Origin: Robinsoniella peoriensis
GTDB taxonomy: Bacteria > Bacillota > Clostridia > Lachnospirales > Lachnospiraceae
Direction: 5' to 3'
DNA length: 64,000 nt
Assembly: GCF_000797495.1 (NCBI RefSeq)
Contig: NZ_JTGN01000011.1
Span: forward strand, 203,510 to 267,509
Part shown: positions 63,836 to 64,000 of the stretch, piece by piece
Layout: the number at the start of each line of letters is the position of its first letter
Numbering within the stretch: position 1 is the first letter of the stretch
Notes under the pieces: generated by a model
Database searches by the model: none
What the model saw: only the letters and a program-made list of their open reading frames with translations
What the model was told of the DNA's origin: nothing
Program-made: the position numbers and the translations under genes

Positions 63836-64000
63836 TTAGACATCCCTTCCCATTAGTTCCATATAAATGGACACCCCCTCACCTTTCAGAACCCCAATTG
63901 TGGACATGCCTTGCTGGTATACCCTGCTTCTGGGACAACTGGCTTGGATGATTGCTGAGGCCTCTTTTGGCTTAGACACCTCTCTTGGCTTATGGTATTC
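63836..64000 (-). other. Open frame running off the right edge, unrecognised
   Basis: A minus-strand frame is open for 54 codons from the window end to a TAA at 63836-63838. No family recognised; TGTCCA/TGTCTA boxes recur at about 20-60 base intervals in this stretch, which could be the end of an insertion sequence. Very uncertain. Confidence 0.2.

Noticed and set aside
1..64000. tRNA, rRNA, prophage or complete insertion sequence
   Set aside because: No such gene set or cloverleaf sequence was recognised; only short non-coding repeats occur at the right end.

Overview
The window looks like a chromosomal segment of a low-GC Gram-positive Clostridia, most likely a Lachnospiraceae gut commensal. 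The reasons are AT-rich codon use, AGGAGG-type ribosome sites, a TagD/TagG/TagH/TagF teichoic-acid set, choline-binding wall repeats and a papain-like surface protease with fibronectin domains. The genus is inferred and not proven by any marker gene here. Almost everything concerns the making, export, decoration and remodelling of cell-envelope polymers; about 45 of the roughly 48 genes fit this theme.

Layout. 1-4420 (minus): an amino-acid adenylating enzyme cut by the window edge, then a GtrB-like glycosyltransferase with a doubly anchored surface protein. 4602-8471 (plus): a sugar nucleotidyltransferase and, behind a possibly structured leader, a large secreted cysteine protease. 8688-25293 (minus): a 12-gene polysaccharide operon with galactofuranose (glf), a 3-amino-3,6-dideoxyhexose (fdtA/fdtB plus acyltransferases), four multi-spanning GT-C-like proteins, a Wzx flippase and several transferases, closed by a strong bidirectional terminator. 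25431-29836: more glycosyltransferases, one encoded antisense to the rest. 29930-31240: ugd with its own promoter and terminator. 31654-37698: a DRE-TIM aldolase, a two-domain glycosyltransferase, a HAD phosphatase, a KdsB-type CMP-sugar synthetase and a DUF115/Maf-type protein; together these resemble a KDO/nonulosonate pathway. 37770-43749: wall-teichoic-acid genes (three TagF/TagB-like polymerases, tagH, tagG, tagD). 43758-55119: the initiating polyprenyl-phosphate sugar transferase, rmlD, DUF6077, DUF2142 and DUF2304 membrane proteins, transferases, a second flippase and licD.

55415-62788 is a phosphorylcholine island: a Pce/CbpE-like phosphorylcholine esterase and an amidase, both with choline-binding repeats, a BCCT choline-type transporter, and a fused regulator-LicC-LicA protein. 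With licD this gives import, activation, transfer, removal and use of phosphorylcholine as a wall anchor. The fused protein carries an N-terminal winged helix, and its promoter holds two copies of a near-identical palindrome, suggesting autoregulation. 62860-64000 has no recognised gene; it contains a 260-bp foldback, a second inverted repeat, and a 184-bp MITE-like insertion with an 18-bp perfect TIR and a 7-bp target duplication.

The signals I think deserve most attention are: the wired lic promoter; a covarying hairpin leader found in front of two separate transcription units (tagD and a GT2 gene 12 kb away), each with its own promoter; the putative CMP-ulosonic acid cassette in a Gram-positive; and a DUF6077-type gene split by one in-frame amber codon.
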